From Methylococcaceae bacterium (GTDB lineage Bacteria > Pseudomonadota > Gammaproteobacteria > Methylococcales > Methylococcaceae), in assembly GCA_902810705.1 (NCBI GenBank), contig CADDYU010000005.1, positions 1 through 60,904 of the forward strand: a DNA stretch of 60,904 nucleotides, given 5' to 3'. The notes under the pieces are model-generated. The model saw only the letters and a list, made by a program, of their open reading frames with translations, was not told where the DNA came from and did no database searches. Below are positions 46,641-56,575 of the stretch, one piece after another (position 1 is the stretch's first letter; every line of letters begins with the position of its first letter). Position numbers and translations under genes: made by a program.

Positions 46641-46884
46641 AATAAAGTCATGCTGCGAAAGTAAAGCATGTTTTATTAAAGTAATTTGAAGGTCATCTTC
46701 GTTAGCTAAAGGTCCTCAAAGTTGAACGTGCCTCGCTCCACCCCATCAGTTGCAATTAGCTGATACACGAATTGCCTGAGCTATGGTGTGATTACTGCCG
46801 CTGATCAGTTTCTAAGAAAGATTTCTCTTTATTAAAAGCAACGTTGATAGGAGATCTTGTGACTAGTCAACATGGAGGTTGCAA
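46641..46884. other. Intergenic region between two polymerase-like genes
   Basis: A 244-nt AT-rich gap. Its last part contains the 24-bp sequence repeated before the CgeB-like gene (46867-46890). No terminator or promoter was clear. Confidence 0.4.
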
Positions 46885-46890
46885 ATGGAT
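46867..46890 (+). repeat. Duplicated translation-start module, copy A
   Basis: Twenty-four bases are identical to 48253-48276, and similarity continues for about 12 more. The module holds an upstream out-of-frame ATG, a strong GGAGG site and the real start codon at 46885 with its second codon. It would give both genes the same ribosome loading. Confidence 0.85.
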
Positions 46891-48192
46891 ACGGTGGGAA
46901 GAAGGGGATTGACTCTCAGATTATCTCCGCTCGGAACAATCTATGGTGTCTATGCGGCGCTGTCGCTGCTTAATTTCTTTTTGACGGCAAATCCATATTC
47001 GGCAGGACACAATGGTCGTGTTGGACTTGAGTCCTCTCAATTCGGCACTGAATTTCGATTTCACGTGCCTACCTTAATAGCCATAAGCATCATTGCTGGA
47101 CATGTCATTAGCTGGGTGCGCGGCCTGATAATCCATGAGATATATGTTATATTGATAATGCTAATTCCTATTTCCGGGGCAATTAATGGAGCTCTGTTCT
47201 TACATCCCTTTTCCTATGCTCTTGATGTCCTCGCGTTTGGCGTGATCGCTTCCTTGGCGAAATGGTATGCAAGATTCAACAATGCAACCCTGCCGCCTTT
47301 CATGATAAGAATCGCGGGGCTGTTTTTTGTATTTGGCCCTATATTGGCCGTAATTAAGCCACAAGTTTGGGGATTTTTGCCGTTTGGTTTTTCCAGAGCG
47401 AGCCGGGGAGAGATAAGCCTTTGGCATGTTTCTGGAATAATGGCAATCATACCTTGTCTTCTTGCCGCAAGGTTGACCTCCTTTCAAGGGCAGCAGATGG
47501 GCAACAAAAAACTGTTATTCGCCTGGTGCGTGATCGCGTTGCTTGAACTGTCTACCGCCTCACGTACCTATATAATTTTTATATTTTCGCCGATACTTAT
47601 TTGGACCGTACTATTCTCTAGTGGCAAAAGTAAGTTGATCTTGTTAATGATTGGCCTCGGTGCGGCAATGTCAGCCGAGCCGTATATTGAGTCCCTGATT
47701 CATCCTGAGACTGGGGTCATTAACAGCAGCCAGGACCCTCTGGAGCAATCGCTCAATGGACGCTGGGCGCTGTGGACCTATTACGCAGGAAAGTTCAATG
47801 AAGCGCCATGGTTTGGCTCGGGCGCATTTATGTTGAATAGAGTGAGCGATTACGATGAAGCAGCAACAAGTGAGATCGGCCTTCTGAAAACATTTGTGGA
47901 ATATGGTTTATTGTGGGGCGCGGTTCAGTTGTTTACCGTTATGGCCGCGATATTCTTGGCGTTGCGTACATTAGTGCGCCTGCGCTCATCGGTAAACGTC
48001 GTCACCGCCTTCTGCTGCTATATTATCCTGACGTATTCACCAAATTTCTTCCTTCAAGGAATGACGAGGATATTTAGCATCGCCGATCTGCTGTTCTGGT
48101 TCTCATGTTTTTTCATGATATCGGTCGACAAGCCTTGGGCCTACAAAAAACCGAGTAGGCTTAATGAATGGAGGCTTCAGCAAGTTTCGTGA
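46885..48192 (+). CDS. O-antigen polymerase/ligase-like membrane protein
   Basis: A 435-residue polytopic protein with about 11 membrane segments and a long periplasmic loop (about 265-330) containing DPLEQSLNGRWALWTYYAGKF and FGSGAFMLNRVSDYDEAATS. The loop pattern (glycine-rich turn plus acidic patch) resembles the O-antigen ligase/polymerase family. The ATG at 46885 lies 6 nt after GGAGG; the TTG at 46879 is too close. It is the third such protein in the locus. Confidence 0.72.
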   Translation: MDTVGRRGLTLRLSPLGTIYGVYAALSLLNFFLTANPYSAGHNGRVGLESSQFGTEFRFHVPTLIAISIIAGHVISWVRGLIIHEIYVILIMLIPISGAINGALFLHPFSYALDVLAFGVIASLAKWYARFNNATLPPFMIRIAGLFFVFGPILAVIKPQVWGFLPFGFSRASRGEISLWHVSGIMAIIPCLLAARLTSFQGQQMGNKKLLFAWCVIALLELSTASRTYIIFIFSPILIWTVLFSSGKSKLILLMIGLGAAMSAEPYIESLIHPETGVINSSQDPLEQSLNGRWALWTYYAGKFNEAPWFGSGAFMLNRVSDYDEAATSEIGLLKTFVEYGLLWGAVQLFTVMAAIFLALRTLVRLRSSVNVVTAFCCYIILTYSPNFFLQGMTRIFSIADLLFWFSCFFMISVDKPWAYKKPSRLNEWRLQQVS

Positions 48193-48252
48193 AATCAGGA
48201 GCATGGAAATGATTTTAATAAAGCTAGCTTCAAGGATAGATGTTTTTAAGTT

Positions 48253-48276
48253 TCAACATGGAGGTTGCAAATGGAT
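48253..48276 (+). repeat. Duplicated translation-start module, copy B
   Basis: Identical over 24 bases to 46867-46890 and centred on the ribosome binding site and start codon of the CgeB-like gene. The two downstream proteins share only the first residues (MDxV). Confidence 0.85.
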
Positions 48277-49380
48277 GCTGTGAGAAGAATTAATAACATC
48301 CGCATTCTATACATTGGCAGCGCATTACCTACTTCAACCAGCCGCCATCGGGCCGGTGCCTTGGGTCGCTTGAGCCATGAGGTAATTATTGCGGACCCGT
48401 ATACAGCCTTTTCGAGCCAACTGCGGGGCCGGTTACAAGGAGCTCTGCATTACCGTAGCGGCTTTCGGCTGTTGCAGAAAGGCGTTTGCGCCTGGGTAGA
48501 GAACCTGGGTCGTGAGCATGCCCCTAACCCCCCCGGGTTGGTTTGGGTCAATAGCGGCGAGTTGCTGGGCTATAAGGCAACTGTAATGCTTAAGCGGTTC
48601 GGCTGCCCAATCGTGCTGTACAACAATGATGATCCAACGGGAAAGCGAGACGGCCGCCGGTTCGATTCATTGCTCAAGGCGTTGCCGGCCTACGATCTTT
48701 GTGCGGTGCGAAATCCGCATAGTTTGGCTAAGTTCCGGCAAGGTAAGGCTAGCGCGGATTATCGGGTTTGGATGAGCTACGACGAGATTGCTCATCGACC
48801 CTTCGATAACCCAGCCGATATTCCGGAGCAATTTCGGTCGGAGGTCGCGTTTGTCGGAGCTTGGATTCCCGGAGAAAGGCGCGATAAGTTTTTGTTAGAG
48901 CTTAAGGAGCGTGGAGTCCCGGTTTCGATATGGGGAGGTGCATGGGAGAAATCTCCCAATTGGCGGAACATCAAACCGCTGTGGCGCGGGCCATCCATTT
49001 GGGGCCGAGACTATGTGGCGGCCCTTCAGGGAGCTAAGCTGGCGATTGGCATGCTTTGTCATGGCGACGGCGATCTCCGTACAAGCCATACAAGGCGGTC
49101 GGTGGAGATACCCTATGTTGGTGGCCTGCTATGCGCCGAGCGCACCGCCGATCATCTGACGATGTACCAGGAGGGCGTCGAAGCGGTGTTCTGGAACGAT
49201 GCCGACGAGTGTGCGGCGGAGTGTCACCGGTTGTTGGGCGATGACCGCTTGCGGGAGCGTATTCGGGCGGCGGGTGCGGAACGGGTCAGGCAAGGGGCAT
49301 TTGGGAATGAGGCTGTCTGCCGGGAAATCCTTCTTCGGCTATTTCCAGCCGAAGGCGTTGCAGCCATGGCCGCCGCTTGA
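48271..49380 (+). CDS. CgeB-like glycosyltransferase
   Basis: A 369-residue protein with a Rossmann-like N-terminal half (IRILYIGSALPTSTSRHRAG) and a C-terminal glycosyl transferase group 1-like domain. It has the VAFVGAWIPGERRDKFL, VPVSIWGGAWEK and HTRRSVEIPYVGGLLCAERT segments that mark the CgeB family. Relatives occur in capsule and flagellin glycosylation loci. The donor is unknown. Start ATG 48271 after GGAGG, within the duplicated module. Codon use is more GC-rich than the genes that follow. Confidence 0.82.
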   Translation: MDAVRRINNIRILYIGSALPTSTSRHRAGALGRLSHEVIIADPYTAFSSQLRGRLQGALHYRSGFRLLQKGVCAWVENLGREHAPNPPGLVWVNSGELLGYKATVMLKRFGCPIVLYNNDDPTGKRDGRRFDSLLKALPAYDLCAVRNPHSLAKFRQGKASADYRVWMSYDEIAHRPFDNPADIPEQFRSEVAFVGAWIPGERRDKFLLELKERGVPVSIWGGAWEKSPNWRNIKPLWRGPSIWGRDYVAALQGAKLAIGMLCHGDGDLRTSHTRRSVEIPYVGGLLCAERTADHLTMYQEGVEAVFWNDADECAAECHRLLGDDRLRERIRAAGAERVRQGAFGNEAVCREILLRLFPAEGVAAMAAA

Positions 49381-49479
49381 TTGGTTTTTTTCCGCGATCG
49401 CTTTTGCTGAGTTCGGTTTAAAGTGAGCTGAAACTCGCACCGAATATACTCTGAACTAGCATTAATGAAAGGTTAAAGA

Positions 49480-50685
49480 ATGGTCGCACCGTCGCGAATA
49501 CGGGTCGCTCATCTGGTGACCCATCCGATTCAATATTATGTCCCTTTATACAGGGCATTATCGTTGTTGGAGGATATCGATCTCACTGTCTTTTTTTATT
49601 CCAATATGGGGTTGGATGGCTATCAAGACAAGGAATTTGGCCGTCGCATCCGCTGGGATATCGATCTTACGGGGGGATATCGAGCGCGGTTCCTTGCCAG
49701 TACACCGGGACACAGCGCCAGCATGGGCTTTGGTCAAACTCCCAACTGGGATGTTCTGGCTACTCTTTGGCGCGAGAAGTTTGATCTAATCTGGGTGCAC
49801 GGATATCAGCACTCAAATGCACTTGGTGCAAAAGCAATTAGTTTACTTAGAAATCAAGCTTTCGTAGTGCGAGAGGATCAGACATTGTTGGAGCCGAGAG
49901 GATTCCGCGCCAAATTATTGAAGCGTCTGGCGTTTGAGTTTTTCTTTTTTGGTAAAAAGAGCGGCTCGCTTTACACTGGAATTAACAGTCGGGCGCACTT
50001 TTCATATTTTGGCGTTCCAGAGAGCCGGCAATTTCCTGCGCTGCACTGCGTGGATGACGAATTTTTTTGCGGGCAGTCTCGTCTGCTAAAGTCACAACGC
50101 AAATCTTTACGGCAATCCTGGGGAATCTCCGACGACGCTCCCGTTATTCTGTTCTGTGGAAAATTTATCCAAAAGAAACAGCCACTCAGGCTGCTGGAAG
50201 CCTTCGCGAATATTTATGCGAAGACTCCATCTTGGCTACTGATGGTGGGAGATGGACCTCTCCTTACTGATATTAAGCGCGTATGCACTAACTGGGGCAT
50301 AGCGAATCGAGTGGTGATGCCGGGATTCCTGAACCAACAAGAATTGCCCCGAGCCTACGCGGCAGCCGATTTATTCGTATTGCCATCGATTGCTCATGAA
50401 ACATGGGGATTGGTGGTCAATGAGGCAATGCACTTTTCCCTGCCGGTCATTGCCTCGGACCATGTAGGATGCGTGCCGGATCTGGTTCATAACGATCGCA
50501 ATGGGTTCGTCTATCCTGCCGAGAGTACGTATGAACTTACCCAAGCCCTTTTCAAATTGGTAACCGATAGCGATATGCGTCAGCGCTTCGGCGAGTACAG
50601 CGCCGAGGTAATTCAGCACTATTCTGTGATGGCCTGCGCGAAATCTATCCGAGATTGCTGTGTTAAGCTTGCCAACCGTTCATGA
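49480..50685 (+). CDS. Glycosyltransferase family 4
   Basis: A 401-residue GT-B-fold enzyme. N-terminal RVAHLVTHPIQYYVPLYRAL, nucleotide-sugar domain with PVILFCGKFIQKKQPLRLLEAF and the E-x7-E motif in AHETWGLVVNEAMHFSLPVI. Specificity unknown. Preceded by GAAAGGTTAAAGA and a 99-nt gap. Confidence 0.9.
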   Translation: MVAPSRIRVAHLVTHPIQYYVPLYRALSLLEDIDLTVFFYSNMGLDGYQDKEFGRRIRWDIDLTGGYRARFLASTPGHSASMGFGQTPNWDVLATLWREKFDLIWVHGYQHSNALGAKAISLLRNQAFVVREDQTLLEPRGFRAKLLKRLAFEFFFFGKKSGSLYTGINSRAHFSYFGVPESRQFPALHCVDDEFFCGQSRLLKSQRKSLRQSWGISDDAPVILFCGKFIQKKQPLRLLEAFANIYAKTPSWLLMVGDGPLLTDIKRVCTNWGIANRVVMPGFLNQQELPRAYAAADLFVLPSIAHETWGLVVNEAMHFSLPVIASDHVGCVPDLVHNDRNGFVYPAESTYELTQALFKLVTDSDMRQRFGEYSAEVIQHYSVMACAKSIRDCCVKLANRS

Positions 50686-50780
50686 ATTCCCTTCTATAAT
50701 CTTGCTCGAAAGGCATGTATAAACCAAATAAACTGTGATAATAAAGCGAGGTTTAGAGAAAATTTATTATTGCACATAAT

Positions 50781-51956
50781 ATGAAGATAATAATTTTCAC
50801 ACATCCTAGCTTCCTGAACAGCCAAAGCATGCCCCGCTTCGCCAATATGATTGAGAAAGGCATGCGAGCTAGGGGCCACGATGTAGAAATATGGTCCCCT
50901 GTCGCTTTTTTTTATCGGCTCCCAGTTGCGCAACACCTCAAGAAATGGCCTGGATATATCGATCAATTTCTAATTTTTCCTCAGCAGGTTCGCACCAGGT
51001 TAAGACGAGTAAAGTCGGATATCTTGTTCGTTTTTGCCGATCAAGCGCTAGGCCCATGGGTACCGCTAGTTTCAAGCTTTCCCCATGTTATACATGTCCA
51101 TGATTTCATGGCGCTACGTTCTGCCTTAGGCGAATTTCCACAAAATCCGACTACATGGACAGGGCGTGTCTATCAACATTACATTAGAAACGGATTTATA
51201 AAAGGTAAAAATTTCATCTCTATTTCCTGTAAGACACAGCAAGATTTGACTAGGCTCTTAGGAAACACACAGCCTAATATTTCAGCTGTAATCTATAATG
51301 GTCTTAATTATCCTTTTACCCCGCTAATTTCAGATCGAGCATTCCAAATTTTGGTGGATTCCGGCCTCTCTGTTCCAAGAGAAGGATTTCTGATGCATGT
51401 GGGTGGGAATCAGTGGTACAAAAACCGCTTAGGTGTCTTAAGTATTTACAAGGCTTATTGTGAACAGATACCTAATCCTCTCCCGCTATGGATGATAGGA
51501 GGTAGACCAACCTCTGAGTTATTGCTCGAATCCAGTAGTCTGGACCCGAAAGGAAAGGTTATTTTTCTCCAAGGGATTGACAGCGAGGCGCTCAATGCAG
51601 CCTATACTCTTTCCCGAGCTTTGATTTTTCCCAGCTTGGCGGAGGGGTTTGGCTGGCCGATTGCCGAGGCCATGGCTTGTGGTTGCCCGGTATTAACGAC
51701 TGGCGAGGCACCGATGACAGAAGTAGCAGGCGATGTTGCTACTTATATACCCCCCATGCCGCATGGAACAGGACGAGAGGAGTGGGCTCATAATGCCGCT
51801 AAGTCGTTGCTTGATTTGCTGGGGCGTGATTCCGTGAAGGCAGCCGAGATCCGCGAGCGGAGCATTCGGCATGCACAGAGCTTTACTCCGGAAAAAGCAT
51901 TGGACGCATATGAGGGGGTGTATAGGTCGATTATCGATACGGCACGGAGTCCATGA
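50781..51956 (+). CDS. Glycosyltransferase family 4
   Basis: A 391-residue GT-B-fold enzyme. MKIIIFTHPSFLNSQSMPRF at the start, VIHVHDFMALRSALGEF in the acceptor domain, then FLMHVGGNQWYKNRLGV and the E-x7-E motif in SLAEGFGWPIAEAMACGCPV. It overlaps the next gene by 4 nt (ATGA), so the two are translationally coupled. From here to about 58.8 kb the DNA is clearly AT-rich. Confidence 0.92.
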   Translation: MKIIIFTHPSFLNSQSMPRFANMIEKGMRARGHDVEIWSPVAFFYRLPVAQHLKKWPGYIDQFLIFPQQVRTRLRRVKSDILFVFADQALGPWVPLVSSFPHVIHVHDFMALRSALGEFPQNPTTWTGRVYQHYIRNGFIKGKNFISISCKTQQDLTRLLGNTQPNISAVIYNGLNYPFTPLISDRAFQILVDSGLSVPREGFLMHVGGNQWYKNRLGVLSIYKAYCEQIPNPLPLWMIGGRPTSELLLESSSLDPKGKVIFLQGIDSEALNAAYTLSRALIFPSLAEGFGWPIAEAMACGCPVLTTGEAPMTEVAGDVATYIPPMPHGTGREEWAHNAAKSLLDLLGRDSVKAAEIRERSIRHAQSFTPEKALDAYEGVYRSIIDTARSP

Positions 51957-53104
51957 AACTTCTCCATGTGATTTCCTCTATTGACCCCCGTGGAGGTGGT
52001 CCTATTGAGGCTCTAAAGCAACTTTATATCCCGTTGACAGCTATGGGGAATCAAATGGAGGTTGCTTGCCTTGATAACTCAAGTGCGTCATTTCTGAAGG
52101 ATGTGCCTTTTCCCGTTTATGCATTGGGACCTTCCTATACAGGATATCGCTATAACCCTAAGCTGGTCACCTGGTTAAAGTCAAGAGCATCGAACTATGA
52201 TGCTATTATTGTCAGAGGTATTTGGCAGTATCATAGCTTGGCGGTATGGCGTGCTCTAGCCAGTACCAATACTCCATACTTCGTTTTTACGCATGGTATG
52301 TTGGACCCATGGTTCAAACATGCCTATCCGCTCAAACACGTAAAGAAGTGGCTGTATTGGCCATGGGCGGAGTATCGGGTGCTCAGGGATGCACGAGCGG
52401 TATTGTTTACCTCAGAAGAAGAACGCTTACTAGCACGAGAGTCGTTTTGGCTATATCGCTGTAATGAGGCGGTTGTAAATTATGGAACTGCCATTCCAGC
52501 AGGCAATGCTAATGCACAAAGGCGCTTGTTTCTCGATAATTATCCTGAACTGGAGAATAAGCGGCTACTTCTATTCTTGAGCCGTATCCATCCGAAAAAA
52601 GGTTGCGATATCCTGATAGAGGCTTTCTCCCGAATTGCCGGGCGAGATCATAGTTTACATCTGATAATGGCTGGCCCGGATCAAATAGGTTGGAAGGGAG
52701 ACTTAGTGAAACTAAGTGAAAAGTTAGGTGTTGCCGACCGGATTACCTGGACAGGGATGCTTACCGGCGATCTGAAGTGGGGAGCCTACCATGCTGCCGA
52801 AGTCTTTGTCTTGCCCTCTCATCAAGAAAATTTCGGTATTGTGGTAGCGGAATCATTAGCTGCTGGTACACCTGTTCTTATTTCCAATAAGGTTAACATT
52901 TGGCGGGAGGTTGAGAGGGATAAAGCTGGTTTGATCGCTGAGGATAATACAGCGAGTTTGGCCGATTTTCTCAACCAATGGCTGGAATTGCCAGTTAAGG
53001 AACGAGTTACTGTCAGTGAGCTAGCTAAGAACTGCTTTGTCACTCGCTTCGAGATTACCGAAGCTTCAAAGAGCTTGATTGAAACGATTCAGGGATTGAT
53101 TTGA
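51953..53104 (+). CDS. Glycosyltransferase family 4
   Basis: A 383-residue GT-B-fold enzyme. LLHVISSIDPRGGGPIEALK at the N-terminus, TPYFVFTHGMLDPWF, LLLFLSRIHPKKGCDILIEA and the E-x7-E motif in PSHQENFGIVVAESLAAGTP. It starts inside the stop of the previous gene. The DPWF and HPKKG motifs resemble GT4 enzymes of colanic acid-like loci. Specificity unknown. Confidence 0.92.
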   Translation: MKLLHVISSIDPRGGGPIEALKQLYIPLTAMGNQMEVACLDNSSASFLKDVPFPVYALGPSYTGYRYNPKLVTWLKSRASNYDAIIVRGIWQYHSLAVWRALASTNTPYFVFTHGMLDPWFKHAYPLKHVKKWLYWPWAEYRVLRDARAVLFTSEEERLLARESFWLYRCNEAVVNYGTAIPAGNANAQRRLFLDNYPELENKRLLLFLSRIHPKKGCDILIEAFSRIAGRDHSLHLIMAGPDQIGWKGDLVKLSEKLGVADRITWTGMLTGDLKWGAYHAAEVFVLPSHQENFGIVVAESLAAGTPVLISNKVNIWREVERDKAGLIAEDNTASLADFLNQWLELPVKERVTVSELAKNCFVTRFEITEASKSLIETIQGLI

Positions 53105-53298
53105 CAGCAACGGGCTTAATTAATTGTTCGTAATCTTGAAAAATTATTGAAACCTTATATTTAATTTACAATGCTGCCTAAACCAATCTGCGCTATCTAA
53201 TTAATAGCGCCAATAATAAAAAACAAAGCAAAGTTGAATTTTAAATTTATGGATATTTAAGTTACAACAGTAATATCAAGGTCATTATACTACATATT

Positions 53299-53970
53299 AT
53301 GGACACAACATATTTCGATCAGGTACGTACAGAGATTTCTGATCTATTGCCTCCCACGATTGGTACAGTTATGGAAGTAGGTTGTGCTAAGGGTTTAACA
53401 CTGCAGTGGTTAAAAGATAACTATGGTGCAAAATATACGATAGGGGTAGAGCTGTCAGAGGAAGCAGCGCAGGAGGCGTCCCAAATTTGCAACGAGGTTT
53501 ACATTGCAGATATAACTTCACAGCTTTCGCTCCTTAAACCGTTCGAGAAAAGGATTGATTTACTACTGCTATTAGATATTCTGGAGCATCTTTCAGATCC
53601 TTGGGAAGCAGTTCGCCAGATGAAAACTGTGCTAGCTGACGACGGAATCATAATAGCAAGTATTCCGAATGTGAGGAGTATAAAAGTGGTTGGCCCTCTC
53701 TTGCTTAGAGGTAAATGGGAATATTCCAATAGTGGAATTCTAGATCAGACTCATCTTCGGTTCTTTACTAAAGAGTCAGCATTGAATCTATTCAGACAAA
53801 ATGGATTCGATGTGCTGGCAATTAGGGCAAATGGAGCACTCAACTTTTCGAAAGCTAAAACTCCAAGCGGAAAGTTAGCTGCTCTTTTTAATTTGCTGTC
53901 ATTATGTTTATTTGAAGGACTGATAGCAAATCAATGGCTGATTGCTGCAAGGCCAAGGGCTTCCGCATAA
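53299..53970 (+). CDS. Class I SAM-dependent methyltransferase
   Basis: A 223-residue protein with SAM motif I MEVGCAKGLTLQWLKDNYG, an acidic strand end (IGVELSEEAAQEA), DLLLLLDILEHLSDPWEAV (motif IV region) and the IIASIPNVRSIKVV element typical of small methyltransferases in O-antigen loci. It probably O-methylates a sugar or caps the chain. A 194-nt AT-rich gap precedes it and may hold a promoter. Confidence 0.88.
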   Translation: MDTTYFDQVRTEISDLLPPTIGTVMEVGCAKGLTLQWLKDNYGAKYTIGVELSEEAAQEASQICNEVYIADITSQLSLLKPFEKRIDLLLLLDILEHLSDPWEAVRQMKTVLADDGIIIASIPNVRSIKVVGPLLLRGKWEYSNSGILDQTHLRFFTKESALNLFRQNGFDVLAIRANGALNFSKAKTPSGKLAALFNLLSLCLFEGLIANQWLIAARPRASA

Positions 53971-54023
53971 CAAATAATATCCTAACATAGCCCTCTACAT
54001 CTAACAAGGGTCGACGTGTAATA

Positions 54024-54989
54024 ATGATTAGTATATGTATACCAGCTTATAAGTACGTACAGCTTTTACCAGAGGCTATAGTATCCATTTTGGACCAGGA
54101 CGAAGATATTGAGGTAATTGTGTTGGAAGATTTTGATCTAATCGCTCCTCATGAGGCTAAGCAGGAATTAATAGATAAGGCGCGTCAATTACTTTCCTCA
54201 GATAGAAGGATTAAGTGGCACAGAAATAATTATTCCTTGCCGATACAAGATAATTGGAATAAGACAGTATCATTAGCGTCAGGCCCATATATCAAGCTAA
54301 TGGGCGCAGATGATAGATTATTGCCGGGTAGTATAATGAAAATGAAAGAAATGATAAAACAAAGCCCTAAGGCTGCATTACATGGGCATCTCGCGTATGT
54401 AATCGATGAAAATGGCAAGTTTGTACGTGCTCAACGCCCTTACAATAGTAAAGTTGACTGCATTGACATCTCTGGTGCTACGGCACTGAAAGGAAAATTA
54501 CGGCAAAAGATTAGATTTAAGGAACCTGTGTGCAACCTATATCAGAAGAGCTCATGGCAAGCGGTTGGTGGATACGATACTAAATTTAGGTTTTTAGCGG
54601 ATATTTACTTTAATTTCAAGCTTATGTCACATTTTCACTCGGTGTTGTGGAATTATTACTTAGTTGATTTGCGAAGACACCAGTCATCTGATGGGGCAAG
54701 GCTTTCTTCCGAGCTAGCATTAAAGGAATTGAAAGTATTTGTTCAAACTATCATCGATAAGCTAGGAGACGAGGCGACTGTTTTCGATAAGGCTGCTGGT
54801 AGAGGATGGGTCTTGTATAGATTGATAGAGCTCTTCTCTCAAAGGGTATCAAGAACACCAATAGAAGTCACCCAGCTGCTTAGAGATAATATTGATCTAT
54901 TATGCTCGAATCCTGTGGCATTAGTTTATACAGCGAGACTAGTAAAAAATAGAATACTTTATGGCGATATTCAACAAGTATCGAGTTAA
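54024..54989 (+). CDS. Glycosyltransferase family 2
   Basis: A 321-residue GT-A enzyme: [29 protein letters not shown] and [17 protein letters not shown] (DxD-type metal site), then a helical C-terminus. The 3' end overlaps the acetyltransferase gene by 29 nt. Donor unknown. Strongly AT-rich codon use. Confidence 0.88.
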   Translation: MISICIPAYKYVQLLPEAIVSILDQDEDIEVIVLEDFDLIAPHEAKQELIDKARQLLSSDRRIKWHRNNYSLPIQDNWNKTVSLASGPYIKLMGADDRLLPGSIMKMKEMIKQSPKAALHGHLAYVIDENGKFVRAQRPYNSKVDCIDISGATALKGKLRQKIRFKEPVCNLYQKSSWQAVGGYDTKFRFLADIYFNFKLMSHFHSVLWNYYLVDLRRHQSSDGARLSSELALKELKVFVQTIIDKLGDEATVFDKAAGRGWVLYRLIELFSQRVSRTPIEVTQLLRDNIDLLCSNPVALVYTARLVKNRILYGDIQQVSS

Positions 54990-55527
54990 TTTAACAAAGA
55001 GCACTACTAACTGGGATACACGCACTAAGATTAAAAGGGCCATTTGGCAGCTGGCTATTAAGCCTATTTTTATGTTATCGCCAAGGCCAGCAAATTCATT
55101 TAGAGTATTTTTGCTCAGATTAATGGGCGCAAAGATTGGACATTGTTGCTTAATAGAACCCAAGGTAAACGTATTGATGCCTTGGAACTTAGCTTTATCT
55201 GCCTACGTAGCAATTGGGAGAGAGGTTAATATATACAATTATGCTCCAATATCAATTGGGAGTATGACAGTAATATCACAGTTTTCGTTTCTATGTACCG
55301 GATCTCATGACTACTCACATCCTTTTATGCCTTTGATATGGGCGCCTATAAATATTGGATCGGAGTGTTGGGTGGCAGCGGATGTGTTTGTTGCTCCCGG
55401 AGTAACAATCGGGAATGGTTCGGTTATTGGAGCCAGATCGGTTGTTACTAAGGATATACCGGAATGGATGGTGTGTGCGGGTAACCCATGTAAAGCCATG
55501 AAAAAACGAGTACTTAGAGAGATATGA
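54961..55527 (+). CDS. Hexapeptide-repeat acetyltransferase (WcaF-like)
   Basis: A 188-residue protein with a left-handed beta-helix. Residues 60-170 show hexapeptide turns ([44 protein letters not shown]) and the catalytic-type His in [12 protein letters not shown]. The colanic acid transferase WcaF has the same layout. It would acetylate a sugar with acetyl-CoA. It overlaps both neighbours (29 nt upstream, 4 nt downstream). A functional O-acetyl step thus exists although the membrane acyltransferase upstream is broken. Confidence 0.9.
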   Translation: MAIFNKYRVNLTKSTTNWDTRTKIKRAIWQLAIKPIFMLSPRPANSFRVFLLRLMGAKIGHCCLIEPKVNVLMPWNLALSAYVAIGREVNIYNYAPISIGSMTVISQFSFLCTGSHDYSHPFMPLIWAPINIGSECWVAADVFVAPGVTIGNGSVIGARSVVTKDIPEWMVCAGNPCKAMKKRVLREI

Positions 55528-56369
55528 CGTTGCCAGTTTCTGTTCTTATTTTAACAAAAAACGAGCAACAGGATCTTCCGGGTTGCCTTGAATCAGTGCG
55601 ATGGTCGGATGATATTCATGTTTATGATTCCTTTAGCACTGACAGTACCGGGGAGATCGCAGAGTCTTACGGCGCTAGAGTAACAAGGCGAGATTTCGAT
55701 CGAACTAAAGGCGCATTCGGCGGCAATGAGGCGGAACACAAAAACTGGGCTATAAGAAATATTCCTTTCAAGTATCCCTGGGTACTTCATCTCGATGCTG
55801 ACGAGCGAATAACCTCGGAACTGATCGAGTCGGTACGGGGAACAGTGAATAATCCCAAGGATTATGTCGCCTTTCGGATCAGGCGACGAGATTTTTTTAT
55901 GGGACATTGGCTCAAGCATGTTCAGGCTTCGCCCTATTATCTGCGGCTATTCCGCCCGGAAAAAGTGCGTTACGAACGACTGGTAAACCCAATCTCGATT
56001 CCTGATGGCCCGGTGGGAGATTTAGTTGGATATATAGACCATTTTCCTTTCAGCAAGGGTATTTCCCATTGGCTGGACCGACATAACTCTTATAGCACAT
56101 TTGAAGCACGGCAGATTATCGAGAATCACAAGGCAGAACAGCCATTCAGTATCGTTAGAGCTTTTTTTGAACAAGATTTTCACATACGGCGCTATCACCA
56201 AAAGGAGCTATTTTACAGATTACCTTGGCGGCCGACGCTGAAGTTTTTATTGTTATATATAGGCAAGCGAGGCTTTCTCGACGGAAAACCCGGTTTTATC
56301 TATGCTGTTTTGCAGGCATTTTATGAATATATGATAGTCCTAAAAGTCCGCGAAATGGAGCAAAGTTAA
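55524..56369 (+). CDS. Glycosyltransferase family 2 (WaaE/KdtX-like)
   Basis: A 281-residue GT-A enzyme with [37 protein letters not shown], the DxD-type motif [11 protein letters not shown] and [16 protein letters not shown], typical of the WaaE/KdtX group. The C-terminal helix may contact the membrane. It starts in the stop of the acetyltransferase gene (ATGA). The last gene of this run; a 206-nt gap follows. Confidence 0.9.
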   Translation: MTLPVSVLILTKNEQQDLPGCLESVRWSDDIHVYDSFSTDSTGEIAESYGARVTRRDFDRTKGAFGGNEAEHKNWAIRNIPFKYPWVLHLDADERITSELIESVRGTVNNPKDYVAFRIRRRDFFMGHWLKHVQASPYYLRLFRPEKVRYERLVNPISIPDGPVGDLVGYIDHFPFSKGISHWLDRHNSYSTFEARQIIENHKAEQPFSIVRAFFEQDFHIRRYHQKELFYRLPWRPTLKFLLLYIGKRGFLDGKPGFIYAVLQAFYEYMIVLKVREMEQS

Positions 56370-56575
56370 CGGGGAGAATTAGAGAGCATCAAGAGGGTGA
56401 TGGATCAATTCGTTTGCTTTGCTTTTACTGCTTTTTATACAAGCACTTATTGCTTTTAGAAGTGCTAGTAAAACCCGGATGAGTGATTTCCGCTGCGAAT
56501 TATTTGCTTGTTTTAATCATTGAAATAGCAATCGATTACTCAATAAAATTCGGCAGAAATGAAGAGGATTCTTGA

